Shown in pieces: positions 44,166 through 57,071 of a DNA stretch of 64,000 nt (position 1 is its first letter; each line of letters begins with the position of its first letter). The position numbers and the translations under genes were made by a program. The stretch is taken from positions 118,837,454 to 118,901,453 of the forward strand of contig CM023481.1 of assembly GCA_013339685.2 (NCBI GenBank). The letters are read 5' to 3'. The notes beneath the pieces are model-generated. The model had not been told where the DNA came from. It worked only from the letters and a program-made list of their open reading frames with translations, and did no database searches. This DNA is from Hyalomma asiaticum (lineage: Eukaryota; Arthropoda; Arachnida; Ixodida; Ixodidae).

Positions 44166-45300
44166 GCGTACGCTATGTGTAATTATCTAGCCGCTCTAAA
44201 AGATGAATTCATCCAGAGGACAGCGTCCGCATTACACAAGTATGCGTACGGTGCCTTAAAGCCTCAATGCACGCCCGTGTAAACCCATGGTTCCGGGGCA
44301 TCGGTCACGGATGCTCCATAATCGCCTAGGCGTAACGTCCTCCGCTATCGAGCCGGCCGCTACAGGCTTTTTTTTTTCTTTTTACGAGCGCGCCCTTCAC
44401 TGGGAGCTGACTCCGAATAGAGGCGGCAGCAACGACGGTCGTAAACCGCGCCCGCGTTGAGCCGGACGCACCCAGTGACCTGTGCAAGCGGCGCATAACA
44501 CGAGGCGGCAGGAAACACAGCGCGCGACAGCCAAGCGGGACAACAGCGACAGAGAGCAGAACGCCCGCAAACTATAACGGTCACTCACGTGACAACAGCG
44601 CAGTGATGGAAAACAACGCTGCTCCAGCGGTATACCGCTCATCCTATATATCTATATCCCGACGCCACGACCTAAAGGCAAACGAAAAAACAACGACGAC
44701 TACCGAAAAAGTCAACTATCACATCGCCATATACCGTTGAGGCGCGATCGCCAAGAGCGCCTATTGTGCCCGGTTTGTTTTCATGCACACAGCTACACAG
44801 CTTGTGCGTCGCACGCCTGCGTCAGCATAGAATCGTGACACCTCCAGCGCGGTAAAACCCCGAGACCCGCAAATCGGAGTCGATTCGTATGCGCGTATGT
44901 TTCGCCACATCGGTTCATCGCGCGACACCCCGGGGTTGAAGGCAACAGCATGCTGTCAACCACATCCTTTCAGCTCCATGCAAATGCACGCGATTGTCGC
45001 ATATTGCATCTGTAATCGCCCGAGCGGTAGCCCTCTAGCAGGCGACAACTTGATATACGCAGCAGCAGCTGCACGGAGACGACGAGGGTTTGTAAAATGT
45101 TATGATGCTCCTTGTTGTGCATCGCTGCTCCACAGGCGGTGGCTACACGCCGAGGAGGGGCGGAGCGAGGATGCTATTTGGCGGAGAAGGTATATATATA
45201 TATACGTCCATGCGTGCATTTGTATGTGTGCGCGCATATTTACACATAAAAAGTGTAAAAGCATCAAAGGGAGTGTTGAGAGGAACGCTGTGCGCCATAG
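43651..45300. other. Non-coding stretch with a (CT)n tract
   Basis: (CT)n at 44129-44163 and a GC-rich part at 44380-44560. A short (TA) run sits near 45190. No gene is recognised. Confidence 0.45.
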
Positions 45301-45307
45301 GCGTAGG

Positions 45308-45474
45308 TACACTCTTAGCACGGTAACCTTTAGGTTATTTTATAGGTACACAGAAATGTGAAAATATGCTCCTTTACTGAAAGGTTAAAGTGTCTTAACC
45401 TTTAGCAAAGGAGCATATTTTCACATTTTTGTGTACCTATAAAACAAAGTAAAGGTTACCGTGCTAAGAGTGTA
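45308..45474. mobile_element. TA-flanked foldback MITE, copy 2
   Basis: 167 bp, TA-CACTCTTAGCACGGTAACC to GGTTACCGTGCTAAGAGTG-TA, near-perfect palindrome. Same family and almost the same length as 1078-1245. It is better preserved, with the outer 18 bp of both ends perfectly complementary. Confidence 0.88.
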
Positions 45475-45518
45475 GCCAGAGGTGGAATTGAGGGGGGCAC
45501 AACTCCACCTCTGGCTAC
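45472..45518. repeat. 15-bp perfect hairpin abutting the MITE
   Basis: 'gtagccagaggtgga' (45472-45486) and 'tccacctctggctac' (45504-45518) around a 17-nt loop. A wider inverted pair, 'gcgccataggcgta' and 'tacgcctacgcgc', encloses both the MITE and this hairpin. Confidence 0.88.
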
Positions 45519-45530
45519 GCCTACGCGCAG

Positions 45531-48180
45531 CCTCGCTGTCAGCAAATTAGCAGCCACGCCGAACATACTGGACTTCATTTCTTTTTTTCTCTCTGTCTCC
45601 TTACTTAGCACAAGTTTTTTTTTTTTTTTTCATTACCGACCTACTCCATCGCAGATTTTCTGAAAATGTAAAACAATAGACGGATCTACAGATGCGACAA
45701 CCACAGTTTTTGTTGCCCTGCTACAAATCAGTTCTCATCACCTCTTGGAGAGGTGCGCACGAAGTCGTATATGTATACACGTCCACGTCGCAGACTATAA
45801 CATTCGCAATGTTGTTTCGGGGGTTTCCGAGGCCGACGACGTGGTGCGTATAAGACGGCAGGATTACGTCGCGTTCAGAATACGCTTTCAGACGCGCCAC
45901 CGTGAAGCCACGGGTACTAATTACACTGGCTGACGAACATATATGACCGACAAGCGATGTCGCTTGACCAACAAATACGCATTCCTTGGCAGCAGCATTT
46001 AATATACGCGCTCAACGTTTATTAGCCTCCGCGAGTAAAACCACAGGAGCGTTGGTTCGACTTCCGGTCATGACGGGCGCATTTGAAAGGAGGCGATGTG
46101 CCAGAATATCTTCGCACATAGGCGTATGCACACGTACACATAAAAAAAAAGAAAAAGGGAAAGGGGGTGGCATGTAAGGTGGGCACGCAACCCGACAGCG
46201 CCTTTTCTTTCAAATACGAGTGTCCAAGAATATAAAACGCGATGGTTTGACTGATACATAACCAAAGGCTCAAGCGTACTGGAAAAAAAAGACGTGTAGT
46301 ACCTCTGTTGAAAAAGCTTTGAAAGTTCCGGTTTCTCCTAAATTCCGTCGTACGCACGGATACAGCAGGAATACAAGCGGAAGCACGCATACACGCCTGC
46401 GCGTCTATGTAGAGGGAGAAGAAAAGAAAATGTCAGCTTGGGAACAAACATGTCACTCAACGCCGGCGTTAAAAGCAGAATCATTACAATAAACGTCACC
46501 ACCTCGGTTCCTGTGCGTAGAGCGGACGCACATTCATTGTGGCACGGAAAAACATCGCGAGGCGGCAAGTGAGCCTACGACACATACACAGCCTCTTTGA
46601 CATATGTGAGCGGTTGGATCGTTGTCTTCGCGACATATTCGTACTGATGACTCAGCCAGATATGGCGTTACAAAAGAATTCAATACAGCATATGTATTTG
46701 GACGTAGCAATAGGGCAGGAAACAAAAGAAAAAAAAATGTTATGTGACGCATTAATGTAGACCCACACTGCCAAATGTGTACACTTCGCCGTCGTGGTCA
46801 TCCCGAAAGCTGTAATTCATCCAGACATACTAATCGGGTTTTCATATACCCAACGTAACCTGCTATACTATCTTTGGGAGTAGGATACATGTCCGAAATT
46901 CGTAGAAACGCAGTGGGCTTGAGAACAGGGGCGCCGATATCAAACTTGGATGCAGAGCTCGTCACCACATAAAAAAAGCAGATCCAGCGGCAGATTACAG
47001 AAGGGCATGCAAATTGCCTGGTTTGCCAAACTGCAGCACGGTCATCGAGTTTGCTTAGAGTTGAATATTAAAAAAAAAAAAGTCACTTGAAGTAAGCGCT
47101 CCTGCGTGCGGAATACCGGGAGGTATATCGCCAAACAGGAACATAAACAGAGCGCGCGCATAATGGATTCTTTAAGTGGAACACAGGCTCCCTCGGCCAG
47201 CATACAAACTATATACAGTCAAGAGTGTCTCGACAGCCAGGCTCGCTGTCGAAACATCACAACAACAATTCACGCAAAGCACCCCTACACACGAATCCCT
47301 GGAGCCATCTTCAAAGGAAGAGAGGGTCAACGCTCGCGGTATCAACAGCTGCCCGTATCCGAACATATCAAAGGGGTCACCTTTGATATAACACGCACAT
47401 AGCAAAACAGAATTGCTATACAAACCGTTGTTATCTGAAGATTATCAGGTGGTGCGTGCAAGACCAGTAGCGTTGTACCACGAAGAGTGTGCAGCGTTCA
47501 ACAATACACGGCAGTTCATTCACAACGGAGGTACGAAACAGGCACGTTTCCTTGAAAGCGCGCCTATTACGTGCTCTACTTACATGCCGTGCAGAAACGA
47601 TCCTGACTTGAAAATCTGTCTACATAAAGCAATAATAATAACAGAGAATACACGTGTGGCTTGTCGGGGAATCATGAGCTGGCTTGTCCATCAGAATTTG
47701 AGGACATCGTGACGTTTCACCCAAGTGGAAATAAAAAAAGTTTGTGCTGCAGGGAGGGGGTCGGGTGAGTGAGCATGACGTGTGCGACCGCCACATGACA
47801 GGCATTAGTGCAGCTGCGAAATACATGTGGAAAAGGACTAGTTGTAGGGCACCGGATAACGCAATCAACCTATGGTAACGATTGCCTATCATTACTAGAG
47901 ACTCGCGCATTTCGCGAGAGGTTAGCTGCTCCGTTGACCTCTAGCGGTATATAAAAAGAACTAAAAACGCCGCACGCCCGTTCGCACTGTCCACACTGGA
48001 CATATTCAGGTACTATACTCGGGAAAAGAACAGCTGGTCCGGCATCGCACAGACGATCGTGGCTATTCGCACATCTGGCGAAGAGAAAAGAAGGTGCTGG
48101 AAGGAAAGCCGATTACAACTAGCCTTCCCGAGCAAGGGTTACATAAAAAAAGAAAAGTAAAAGAAGCTCATTGACTCACA
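45531..48180. other. Non-coding stretch, no recognised gene
   Basis: Short homopolymers and frames without motifs. At 47231-47251 a 7-bp stem 'cgacagc'/'gctgtcg' is followed by 'gaaac', superficially like the hammerhead-like block at 43557, but the upstream CTGANGA is missing. Confidence 0.45.
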
Positions 48181-48787
48181 GTGGCTCCGTGTCGCACACG
48201 TAGCGGCTCGCTCGCTTCTCACAGCGCCGCAGCCAACGCCCGCAGCAGTCTAATCCAGATGGAGTGCGGACAGCCCTGGCGCACAACTTTCGTCGTCATC
48301 CGAAGGTTCGCGCGCAGCCGTGCCGACGACAAACGACGCGCTGCTGAAGACCGGTGGCCCGAAGCCGCGACGACGCACCGCCGAGGAGAACGCCCGTCGC
48401 ACCGACGGCATGGGCAACGACGACGACTAGCGGCAGCAGCGATTGTGAGTCAGCGCGGCGGCGCACACAGGCTGCTGCTGCAGCAACTCTCCCTCTCGCG
48501 TCATCGCCGTCGCACCGTCGACGGAGAGAGCTACGGCCAGCTGGTACGGGAGGGAGAGTGGCCCCGAACAGCGTCGCCGCCAGGTGGCGCAACATGCGCT
48601 ACTCCCTGTGCGCACGACGCGGCCTTCTTTTCGATCGAGCCGGTCGTGGCAATCGCTTCACCTCTCGGCTTTCGGCGACAACGACCGACCCCAACGTCGA
48701 CGGACGCGAGCTCGCTTATCACGAGCACGAGAAGGAGGATCGATTTCGGTTTTGAAATGGAGCGCCGACAGTGACAGCCAGCGATCG
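48181..48787. other. GC-rich, CpG-rich segment
   Basis: About 600 bp dense in CpG, with a 197-codon frame (48181-48774) rich in Arg, Ala and Ser. Other frames are also open here, which points to composition rather than coding. A donor-like 'attgtgagt' lies at 48444. A 5' exon or promoter is possible, but I cannot support it. Confidence 0.35.
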
Positions 48788-48947
48788 GGGGCCGTATTCG
48801 GAGACAGATGATCGCTTTCAGCGGGAGCGTTGCTTCGCCCGACGCAGAATGCAGCGTGTCCAGCGACGAAGCGACCTCTTGCTCGCTTTTCCTCAACGAG
48901 CAAATCAAGCGACATCGCCAAAAGCGATCATCTCGGAATACGGCCCC
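48788..48947. mobile_element. 160-bp TIR element
   Basis: The left end 'ggggccgtattcggagacag' and right end 'cgatcatctcggaatacggc' then 'ccc' are complementary over 27 bp, with one mismatch and a 4-nt insertion. The interior repeats 'gcgacgaagcgac'-like words. Fits a small MITE; the family is unknown. Confidence 0.65.
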
Positions 48948-49686
<739 letters not shown>

Positions 49687-49785
49687 CCTGTAGATCACCT
49701 AACGCGCACATAAAGTTAAGTAGAGGAGCGCCCTCGCATTTCGGCTAAACAGAACTGAAGTCCTCACCACCGTAATCGGACTCGC

Positions 49786-50566
49786 ACCCCTGTCACACTA
49801 GACGTTTTAACGTCATTCGATTCGAATGACATTCGGTGCAACGAATGTCATTCGACCCGTGGTTGTGCTACACACGGAGAAGTAAGTCATTAGTTTACGA
49901 TATCAGTGACAATAGTTCCAAAAGAACTGGACCTAAAAGCTGCAGAGCGTAAGTGCAGAGTGGCTGAAGAGTCGTCCTATTTTATTTAAAATAAACGCAG
50001 GGCTTTGCTTCACTGAATTACACCAACAGAATAATTTGCAGCTGTTACGGCAGCGCTCAAAGGGGACGCTGACTTGCAGCAGGCGAACCATTCACTTACT
50101 GTTTTTGCAAGCAAAGCGCGTTAATGAGAAACACAGACGCTAAATTAAGACGCAGTGTAATAAGCGCTACGCTCAAGCAAACGACGTTCGCGATTGCACC
50201 CTGTGGCGAAATACCGAAGCCTGTCAGACGCCGTTGATGTCGACAGTAAACACATTTTGTTACGGCCTGCCTGGCTGTTTTCTTTTTAAAATGATGAATA
50301 ACGGCAAACGCACTAAAGTAATACGATTTCCACATCACGTTTGACAAATTAGGAATGCTCAGTGCCGCACGTTTACGTTGTCTCTGGGGTAGAGAGTACA
50401 CATTCGGTCCCAGAGCGAATGCGAATGAGTTGCTCGAACTCATTCGATTTCAGAAGTCATTCGAGTCGAATGATGTTAAATGTCGCCGTGTAGCAGCGGA
50501 ATAACGTCATTCGATGCGAATGTCATTGCGTTCGAATGACATTAAAACGTCCAGTGCGACAGGGGT
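49786..50566. mobile_element. TIR element with iterated CATTCGAATG palindromes
   Basis: The 781-bp unit has ~50-bp terminal inverted repeats (49786-49835 and 50517-50566), starting ACCCCTGTCRCACTRGACG and about 88% complementary. Both subterminal parts repeat 'gtcattcga' and 'tcgaatgac' words. The interior has no recognised gene. I see no clear target duplication, so the superfamily stays open. Confidence 0.8.
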
Positions 50567-53500
50567 ATCACAGTCTCGAAGTCAGCGGTGAAGAGCGAGA
50601 TGTCGGCCCAGATGTCTATTGATCCGGCGCAGAGCGCCATCTTCTCTGTGAAGGACACAGCAAAAGCGACCACAGTAGTGAAATGCGCCACCAACCATTA
50701 CAAAAATCCTGCAAAACACGTACACAGTGAGCAGAGAGAATGAAAACATTCCTTCGTCGCCAACCATGGCAGCGGATGCAACAGAACTCACCACACAAAC
50801 AGTGAAGAACAGTACCCCAGGTAAACATAAAACCAGGGGGTATAATCGTAGACAAGCATTCCCGCGCTCGCAAAACAAAACAGAAAAGGTGAAGCTGAAT
50901 ATGCAGACTGCGCAATGCAACTCAGCTAACTTTGCAAGCTGCTGCGCAGGCGCAAATCAGACGACCTGCAGAGCGGGCAGTTATACGATTCCTCGCGGTC
51001 AAAAAACTAGTTGCTGCCTAGAGAGGCGACCGGCAGCAAGAAGTGCGCGCAGGTGCGACCTCGAAATGGGCAAAACTCGTTCGCTGAATGCTCCGCGAAG
51101 GGAGCACACAGCGGGCCGCGGCAGGCCGGACGTGTCCAGCGTCATGCAAGCCTCCCCCGCAGCGCGCACGAACGGCATGAGACACGCGAGAAAAGAGGCG
51201 CGTACAATTAGAGTAACCCGCTGATCGATGGCGGCCATTGCTGCGAGGCACGCGCCAGAAAGGACACAGAGAAAGAAGGCTAACGGGCAGAAACGCGATT
51301 ACAAAAGCCAGGTCGGTGGCGCGTGGACCAGGTCGAACGTCCGAACCTCTTTGCATAGCCGTAGCACGCGAGTTAAAGGCAACCAGGAAAGAAGTTGCAC
51401 CGGACGCCTTTGCGCCGTCGAACGCATATGCGCGCGGCTTTGGCTCCGGAAATTGACAGAAGCAGCCCGGCGGTTCGCGAATTGAGCGCGTCCGGTTAGG
51501 CGGCAGCGGGCCGCCTGGAAAAGCTCGTCCCGGCCGACGGCCATCGTTCTCTTTCGGCGGTGGTTGATGGCAATTGCCGGCGCACTCAATCTCCATACAA
51601 CAATGCGAGTCTCTGTACAGCCAACGGGGAGACCACCGCCATTTTGGCAGACGATATGTGTCCCAGCATCCTCGTCCCACCGCCATGCACACACTTCAAC
51701 GCCATGCCGCCATTTTCTCGTCCACGTGCGTGCAATGCGTGTACCGTGAGCGCACACTTGTCCCTCAGAGCCTTGACACAACCTCAAAGTTTAAAGCTTA
51801 TAAAAGCAGGCGGACGCTTGGTCGCCGGGTCCTGTGTGTACAGGGGCTGACGTGCACCGCTTTCCTCACTCACTCTATCAGCCTCGCGGCTGTCCACGCG
51901 GCGATAGTTCCGGTCAGCGCGCAGCGGTTTCGAAAAATACGGCGAACGCGGTCAGCAAGTGTCGCTGCGGCGCGATTCAGTGACCGTCTCTATCTCTATT
52001 CGCAAGAGACGTAGGGCCTCATTCGGGCGACGTTCTGCGCCCCTTCCCTTTGGGCTGGAGTTGACCGGGTTTTCGGCCCACTTTTAACAGGGCCGGGCCA
52101 ACTTCCTGCGGAGCAGACATATGGGGGGCCCCAGTGTGGTCAGCCCCCCCATCCCCCCTTCGCTACCCCCACCACTGGTAAAAGAAGAAAAACGGGGGGG
52201 GGGGGGCGCCGTCCGCCCGATAGTAGTGGAGATGGATGAGCAGTCGCATCCGCTGTGGGCGCCCGAACCCGTTTTTCGGGAACGTCACCGCCGCTAGCTG
52301 TGGCGGCGCACTTATATAAATCTCTTAACCGCAGATCGCACCGGGCGCTGCTTCCTCCGGCGATGGGCCGTGCTGAGAGCAAAGTGGCCGCGTGCGGGCC
52401 GATTTGGACGACGATCGACAGAGGGCACGCGTCTCTTTCATCGGCGTTACAGAAGCTGCCAAGAGCTCTTTCGGCTTGTCACGCGAGCAGTCGAAGCTTC
52501 GGGGAATGAGACCACGGCAAAATCACTCGAGGGCGGCGCTGTCACAACAGGCAGCAAAACGCCGACAATCCTCAGTTCGTCGGAGAGACGAACGAAGTTT
52601 GTTATTTCTGTCAACTGGTACAGTGTCCATCCGTATTAGCGGCCACGATCAGGTCGCTTCATGAAAGCGTTCACAATCCGCAAAATAACCACAAATCGCA
52701 CAGACCAAGTTGCTAGTTTGTGCACATTATATCGCGCATGCCAAAACGTAGACGGAAAGGGGGATGCAAGAAGACAAAACGAAAGCACCCGCGCTTAACT
52801 TCTCGTCTCATTTGCATGATATGTAAAAGGTCACGGTAAGGAGTCCACAATCACCTGGCAGAGCAGGCACAAGCATATGTAGCTTGCAGCGCCGGAAAAA
52901 GAAATAGAATATTAATAGACTCATCTCGACCTGCACGTAGTATGTCAGAAGAGGAAGTGACACGGTAGACGGATATACGCAACTATACAGCATCGCGCAC
53001 AGCACTGTCGAAAAAACCCGGAAACCCAAGGAGGCGAAACGTGCGAGACAAGAAGGAAGATCCCTCAGGAGCGAACCAAAACGCAGACGTCGATACCATG
53101 TGCGAAAAGATCGTCTACAAAGGCGAAATTAAGGCCAATAATATAAATTGCCCGGACTATAGGAACACCCAAGCTTGATCGAGAGAGAATGCAAGAACAG
53201 AGCGGATCAGCCGTGCTTACCAGTACGGCTACCATATACAGAGGAGATGCACAGTGCGGCAGATCTCGCTGTATACACGAAAGGGCGCAGAGCCCATCCC
53301 ATATAGGTGTTGGGAAGATCGTGCCAGCTCGCAAGCGCGAGCACACGACGCCTGCATCAGGTTTCCTGATACGGGCGGTCTCCACAATTCGCCTCGCTTT
53401 CCGGAACGCAACGTATCACTTTTCTTTCCTCCTTTGAGGAAGTAGCAGAGCTATTCATGCATGTGTAAAAATGCGCGCCTATAGTATCTCAATAGAGAGC

Positions 53501-53572
53501 AAGAGCACAGGTAGGCAGGAAATTAAGGAGCACAAATCTTTGGAGAGAAAGGCAGGGAAGGAAAAAAAGAGT
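50567..53572. other. GC-rich non-coding stretch with a TATA-like site
   Basis: Dense in CpG at 50990-51560 and 51990-52560. Overlapping frames up to 224 codons (51018-51692, minus) lack domains and compete with frames on the opposite strand. TATA-like words occur at 51799 ('tataaaag') and 52313 ('tatataaat'). The second is followed about 45 bp later by a short 48-codon frame, 52363-52509, starting MGRAES. No gene is established. A G13 run lies at 52194-52206. Confidence 0.4.

Positions 53573-53647
<75 letters not shown>
53573..53647. repeat. (GT)n microsatellite
   Basis: About 75 bp of GT repeat. Confidence 0.96.
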
Positions 53648-53648
<1 letters not shown>

Positions 53649-56225
53649 ACGCGGCTACAATTGGGGCGACAAAGTAGGACAACTGTTCGAGCAAGGACGA
53701 TTTGCTCAGTTGCACGGGCCAAATGCAAACCGTATACATTAGGCGAAACAGGCATGCAGCTTCCAAGGAGAAAATGCGCGTATCAACGCGTGCGTATTGA
53801 TAACGCGGAGAGAGCAACAATGTGCACTATAAGACGCCGGCGCAGCGCACATATCTATACAGTTTACGAGGCTATACGAAGGAAAGCGAACACGTTTTTC
53901 GAACGATCAGCCGCAAATATGGAAAGACCGAGACAATCAGTGCCCGATATACATCACTCCGTAGGCACAATAGTGTATTCGATATGTACTAAAATTGGAG
54001 GGGCAATTCCCATCGATGCCTGGCAATGTAACTGTATACAAAACAGTCTACACGAAGAAAGCTATAGCATGCTGTCGCATCTGCCACGAGTGTAGTGAAC
54101 TATATAGAGATTCATTCTAGTTCTTCGAATATGGCATGCGCTATATCCTTACTTCCTCGTGGCAGTGAACTAGAATACGGTATATTCTCATGCGTTATAT
54201 AGCCACGAGGAACTGTGGCAACAACCCACGCAGTAATGCCTGCCAGGGGGCGGCGAAAATATACGCGTGCATGCGAAGAGGAGCCGGAAAAGAGTGTTTC
54301 TCGCGGCTCTCGGCACGTGCGCGCTGCTGCGCACGCCCAGCGTCGACAGGTATACATATACTACTGTATAGTACGATGTGGGCACACGCCGCACAAAAGA
54401 ACCGCTCTCGAGCTGCATCAGCCGAAGACGCGCCCACGGCGGATGCACGGCGGCAACTCCCGAGAAGGCGCGCGCGTGGGGTCAGGTCGACTCGGGAGGC
54501 GCAGGGGTCGTTGTCGGCGGCGGTGCACCGACCTACATTTCGTTCCGCCGAAGACGAAAGGCTGCAGCGCCCGCGGGCGCTTCTTTGCGCTGCACGCCGC
54601 GCCGAACCACGCGGCTACCGAGCACGCGCCGCGTGCTCGGGACAAGTCAGCCGCGACCAAACGCGCGAGCCTCTCGAGAGCGGGGCACAGCGGCGGCGCC
54701 CCGCTAACCCGATGATCGATGGCGGAGATGCGTGCAGAACAGAAAGACGGGACAACGCAGGGAAAACCGCGCACAAGTGGAAAACGGCGAAAAAGAAAAA
54801 TAACTTTCGATCATCGAGGAAAAAAAGGACGCCCATGCCCAACACCGCACTTCGCTTCCCGCTCAGCACTGCACCGTAACACAGCGCTGTATAAAGACGA
54901 TGCGAAGAGAGGTGGCGTGTGCTACGTGCCACACCATTCATAGATCGCGGATGTATGCTCTTTCGTGAGAGGCGCCGCGGCGCGATTTGTGGTTAGAATA
55001 TAACTGCTCAGTGACTACATGCGGATAAATTCGTCTAGGGCATAAACGTATCGCTCGATCACGGGAAGCTGTCAACCGCGCGATGTTTTGACTGCGTTTC
55101 GTGATTTAACCGTAAATGAACGCAGCAATAGAATCATGTAACAGAATAAAAGCACTGTGCTTTCGTCGTGTCATTTCCTACATGTGCTCAAGCGAATGAA
55201 GCACTGTGTTCAGCGAAACTATCCGGCACAGACGCATTGCGACTGATACGCCGCGATCAGCAAAACAAGATTGACAAAGCATTAATACATGCGTGTGTGT
55301 GTGTGTTCTGTGTGTGTTGGGGGAGGGGACGCGTGCTTGGTGGGAGACACTTGCCGAACTAGGACAGAGAAGCTAACAAGTCATATAGTATATGCTACTA
55401 TATTACAGTCAGCAACCGGCGCGCGCTGCCCCCGTCCAAACGAACCACCAATGGGCGAAGCATGTGCGCGTGCGTGGCACGCAGCGAGCATGACCAGTTG
55501 TCTCGCACTGTCCCAACGGCGTAGAGCCTTGGCAGACGCAGTGTTTGTCTGCCCAGCGATCATTGAGAGCCTCAGAAGGCCGTCGGCTACGAACCTTGAA
55601 CCTACATTTGGCGCCCAACGTGAGAGCCAGCGTGGTAAAAGGCAGACGCGTCATTTTGCCGCTGCTCGCAGCAATATATGAACGCGTTGTATTTACAGTG
55701 GCAAGAGGACCGAGTTGTTTTTTGCGCATCACCTCAGAGTTCAAAACGCGCTACGACATTTAAACATTAAAAATAACTTCAATTTACGAAAAATTCACAT
55801 GTTAAGAGTTGTATCTGATATATATGATTTTAGCAGAGCGTGGGAGTTGTATACTAAGAGGCATTTAACCATCAGGATAATTGATGAAAATTAGTTTTTC
55901 CTCGTCGAAGGCCTGATGTGTTCTATTATTGTATTACTGATATGTCACAACTACGTGTATGAACACTTTAATTTACATAAGGCAAGTTGATGTCATATGT
56001 GCTGCATAAATTTATTGTTTGGCGCGCTGCTATACGCACGCGTCTGTACTTTTGCATGTACATAACTACAACAATACTTTTTTTCTTCCTGCATTCTTTA
56101 TTTTTTGGTGGTGTTAGCTGCAATAATCCTTGAGTCTGCTGTCTATCGGCTCTGCCCTTCAAGCCCAACGAGGCTTTGGCAGGCCAATTTTGTAATGATT
56201 TGATGTCCTTTCAAGGTATTAATAA

Positions 56226-56226
<1 letters not shown>
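53648..56226. other. Non-coding stretch; GC-rich at 54240-54720
   Basis: The longest frame in the window (54190-54879, 229 codons) lies here, but it is Arg/Ala-rich and shares its DNA with three other long frames, so it is compositional. The segment before the following (TTA)n ('ctttcaaggtattaataaat') may be the 3' end of a LINE with a microsatellite tail; weak. Confidence 0.4.
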
Positions 56227-56303
<77 letters not shown>

Positions 56304-56304
56304 T
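56227..56304. repeat. (TTA)n microsatellite
   Basis: About 26 TTA units. Confidence 0.96.
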
Positions 56305-57007
56305 TAAGAGCGGAAAAAATAGGAAAGCGCAGATCGTTGTACGGGTGTCACTAGTCAAGGATTAGGGTCGCCTAGTATTTTTTTTTTTTTACCGTGTTTA
56401 GCGCACAGCGTGCTGCAAGCTGTGAGGTGTAGCATCTGACAAGGGGCCTGCGTATACGGAAGCAGCGATGCGCGCGAGGTCGCGGCTGCTACGACCTCGG
56501 ATGCAGCTGCATGCACGCTCAGGTGAGGCCTACTAACAGCCATAATAACTAACTGCATACAGCCTACGGGTCTCATTAGCCCGATCGCACTTCGCTATGC
56601 AAATGAACTTGGATTAGGCATATATTCAAACGGCTCCCTGCTTCGGAATGAAAAGCGCCATTCAACAATATCCCGGGAGAGTCCTCCCCCATGCACAGCG
56701 AATGGATAAACAGCCGCCCAATTAAAACAGCTGCGAGTGCGACACGCGGGTTGCTGCAACGGAACCAAGGCGTCGTGTTCGTATACAAACCACGGTGCCG
56801 TGTCCTGCAAAATGGCGACAGGGTGAGGGGGTGATTATGACCGTCACTTGCTTAGCGTGTATATTGTCGCTGCCAAGTATGCATGCGCAACTGTGTTTCG
56901 CCAGAACTTGGTTACTGCCACCATGGAATTCAAGTTTAACGTATAAATTTTCCATCGTACTTGCGCGACAACGACGCGGGTGCCTGACCCTCTTCGCGCC
57001 ATGTAAC

Positions 57008-57008
<1 letters not shown>
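56305..57008. other. Non-coding stretch
   Basis: No gene or repeat end is recognised. Confidence 0.45.

Positions 57009-57070
<62 letters not shown>
57009..57070. repeat. Compound (CA)n(TA)n microsatellite
   Basis: CA repeat passing directly into TA repeat. Confidence 0.95.

Positions 57071-57071
<1 letters not shown>

Noticed and set aside
47228..47258. Third hammerhead-like core
   Set aside because: A stem followed by GAAAC is present, but the CTGANGA side is absent.
48181..48774. 197-codon frame on the plus strand as a host exon
   Set aside because: Low-complexity Arg/Ala/Ser content and other open frames in the same DNA. Kept only as a GC-rich segment.
51018..51692. 224-codon frame on the minus strand
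   Set aside because: Same reasons: compositional, no motif, competing frames on the plus strand.
54190..54879. Longest open frame (229 codons, plus)
   Set aside because: Arg/Ala/Ser-rich, shares its DNA with other long frames on both strands, and lies in GC-rich DNA where stop codons are rare. No domain is recognisable.
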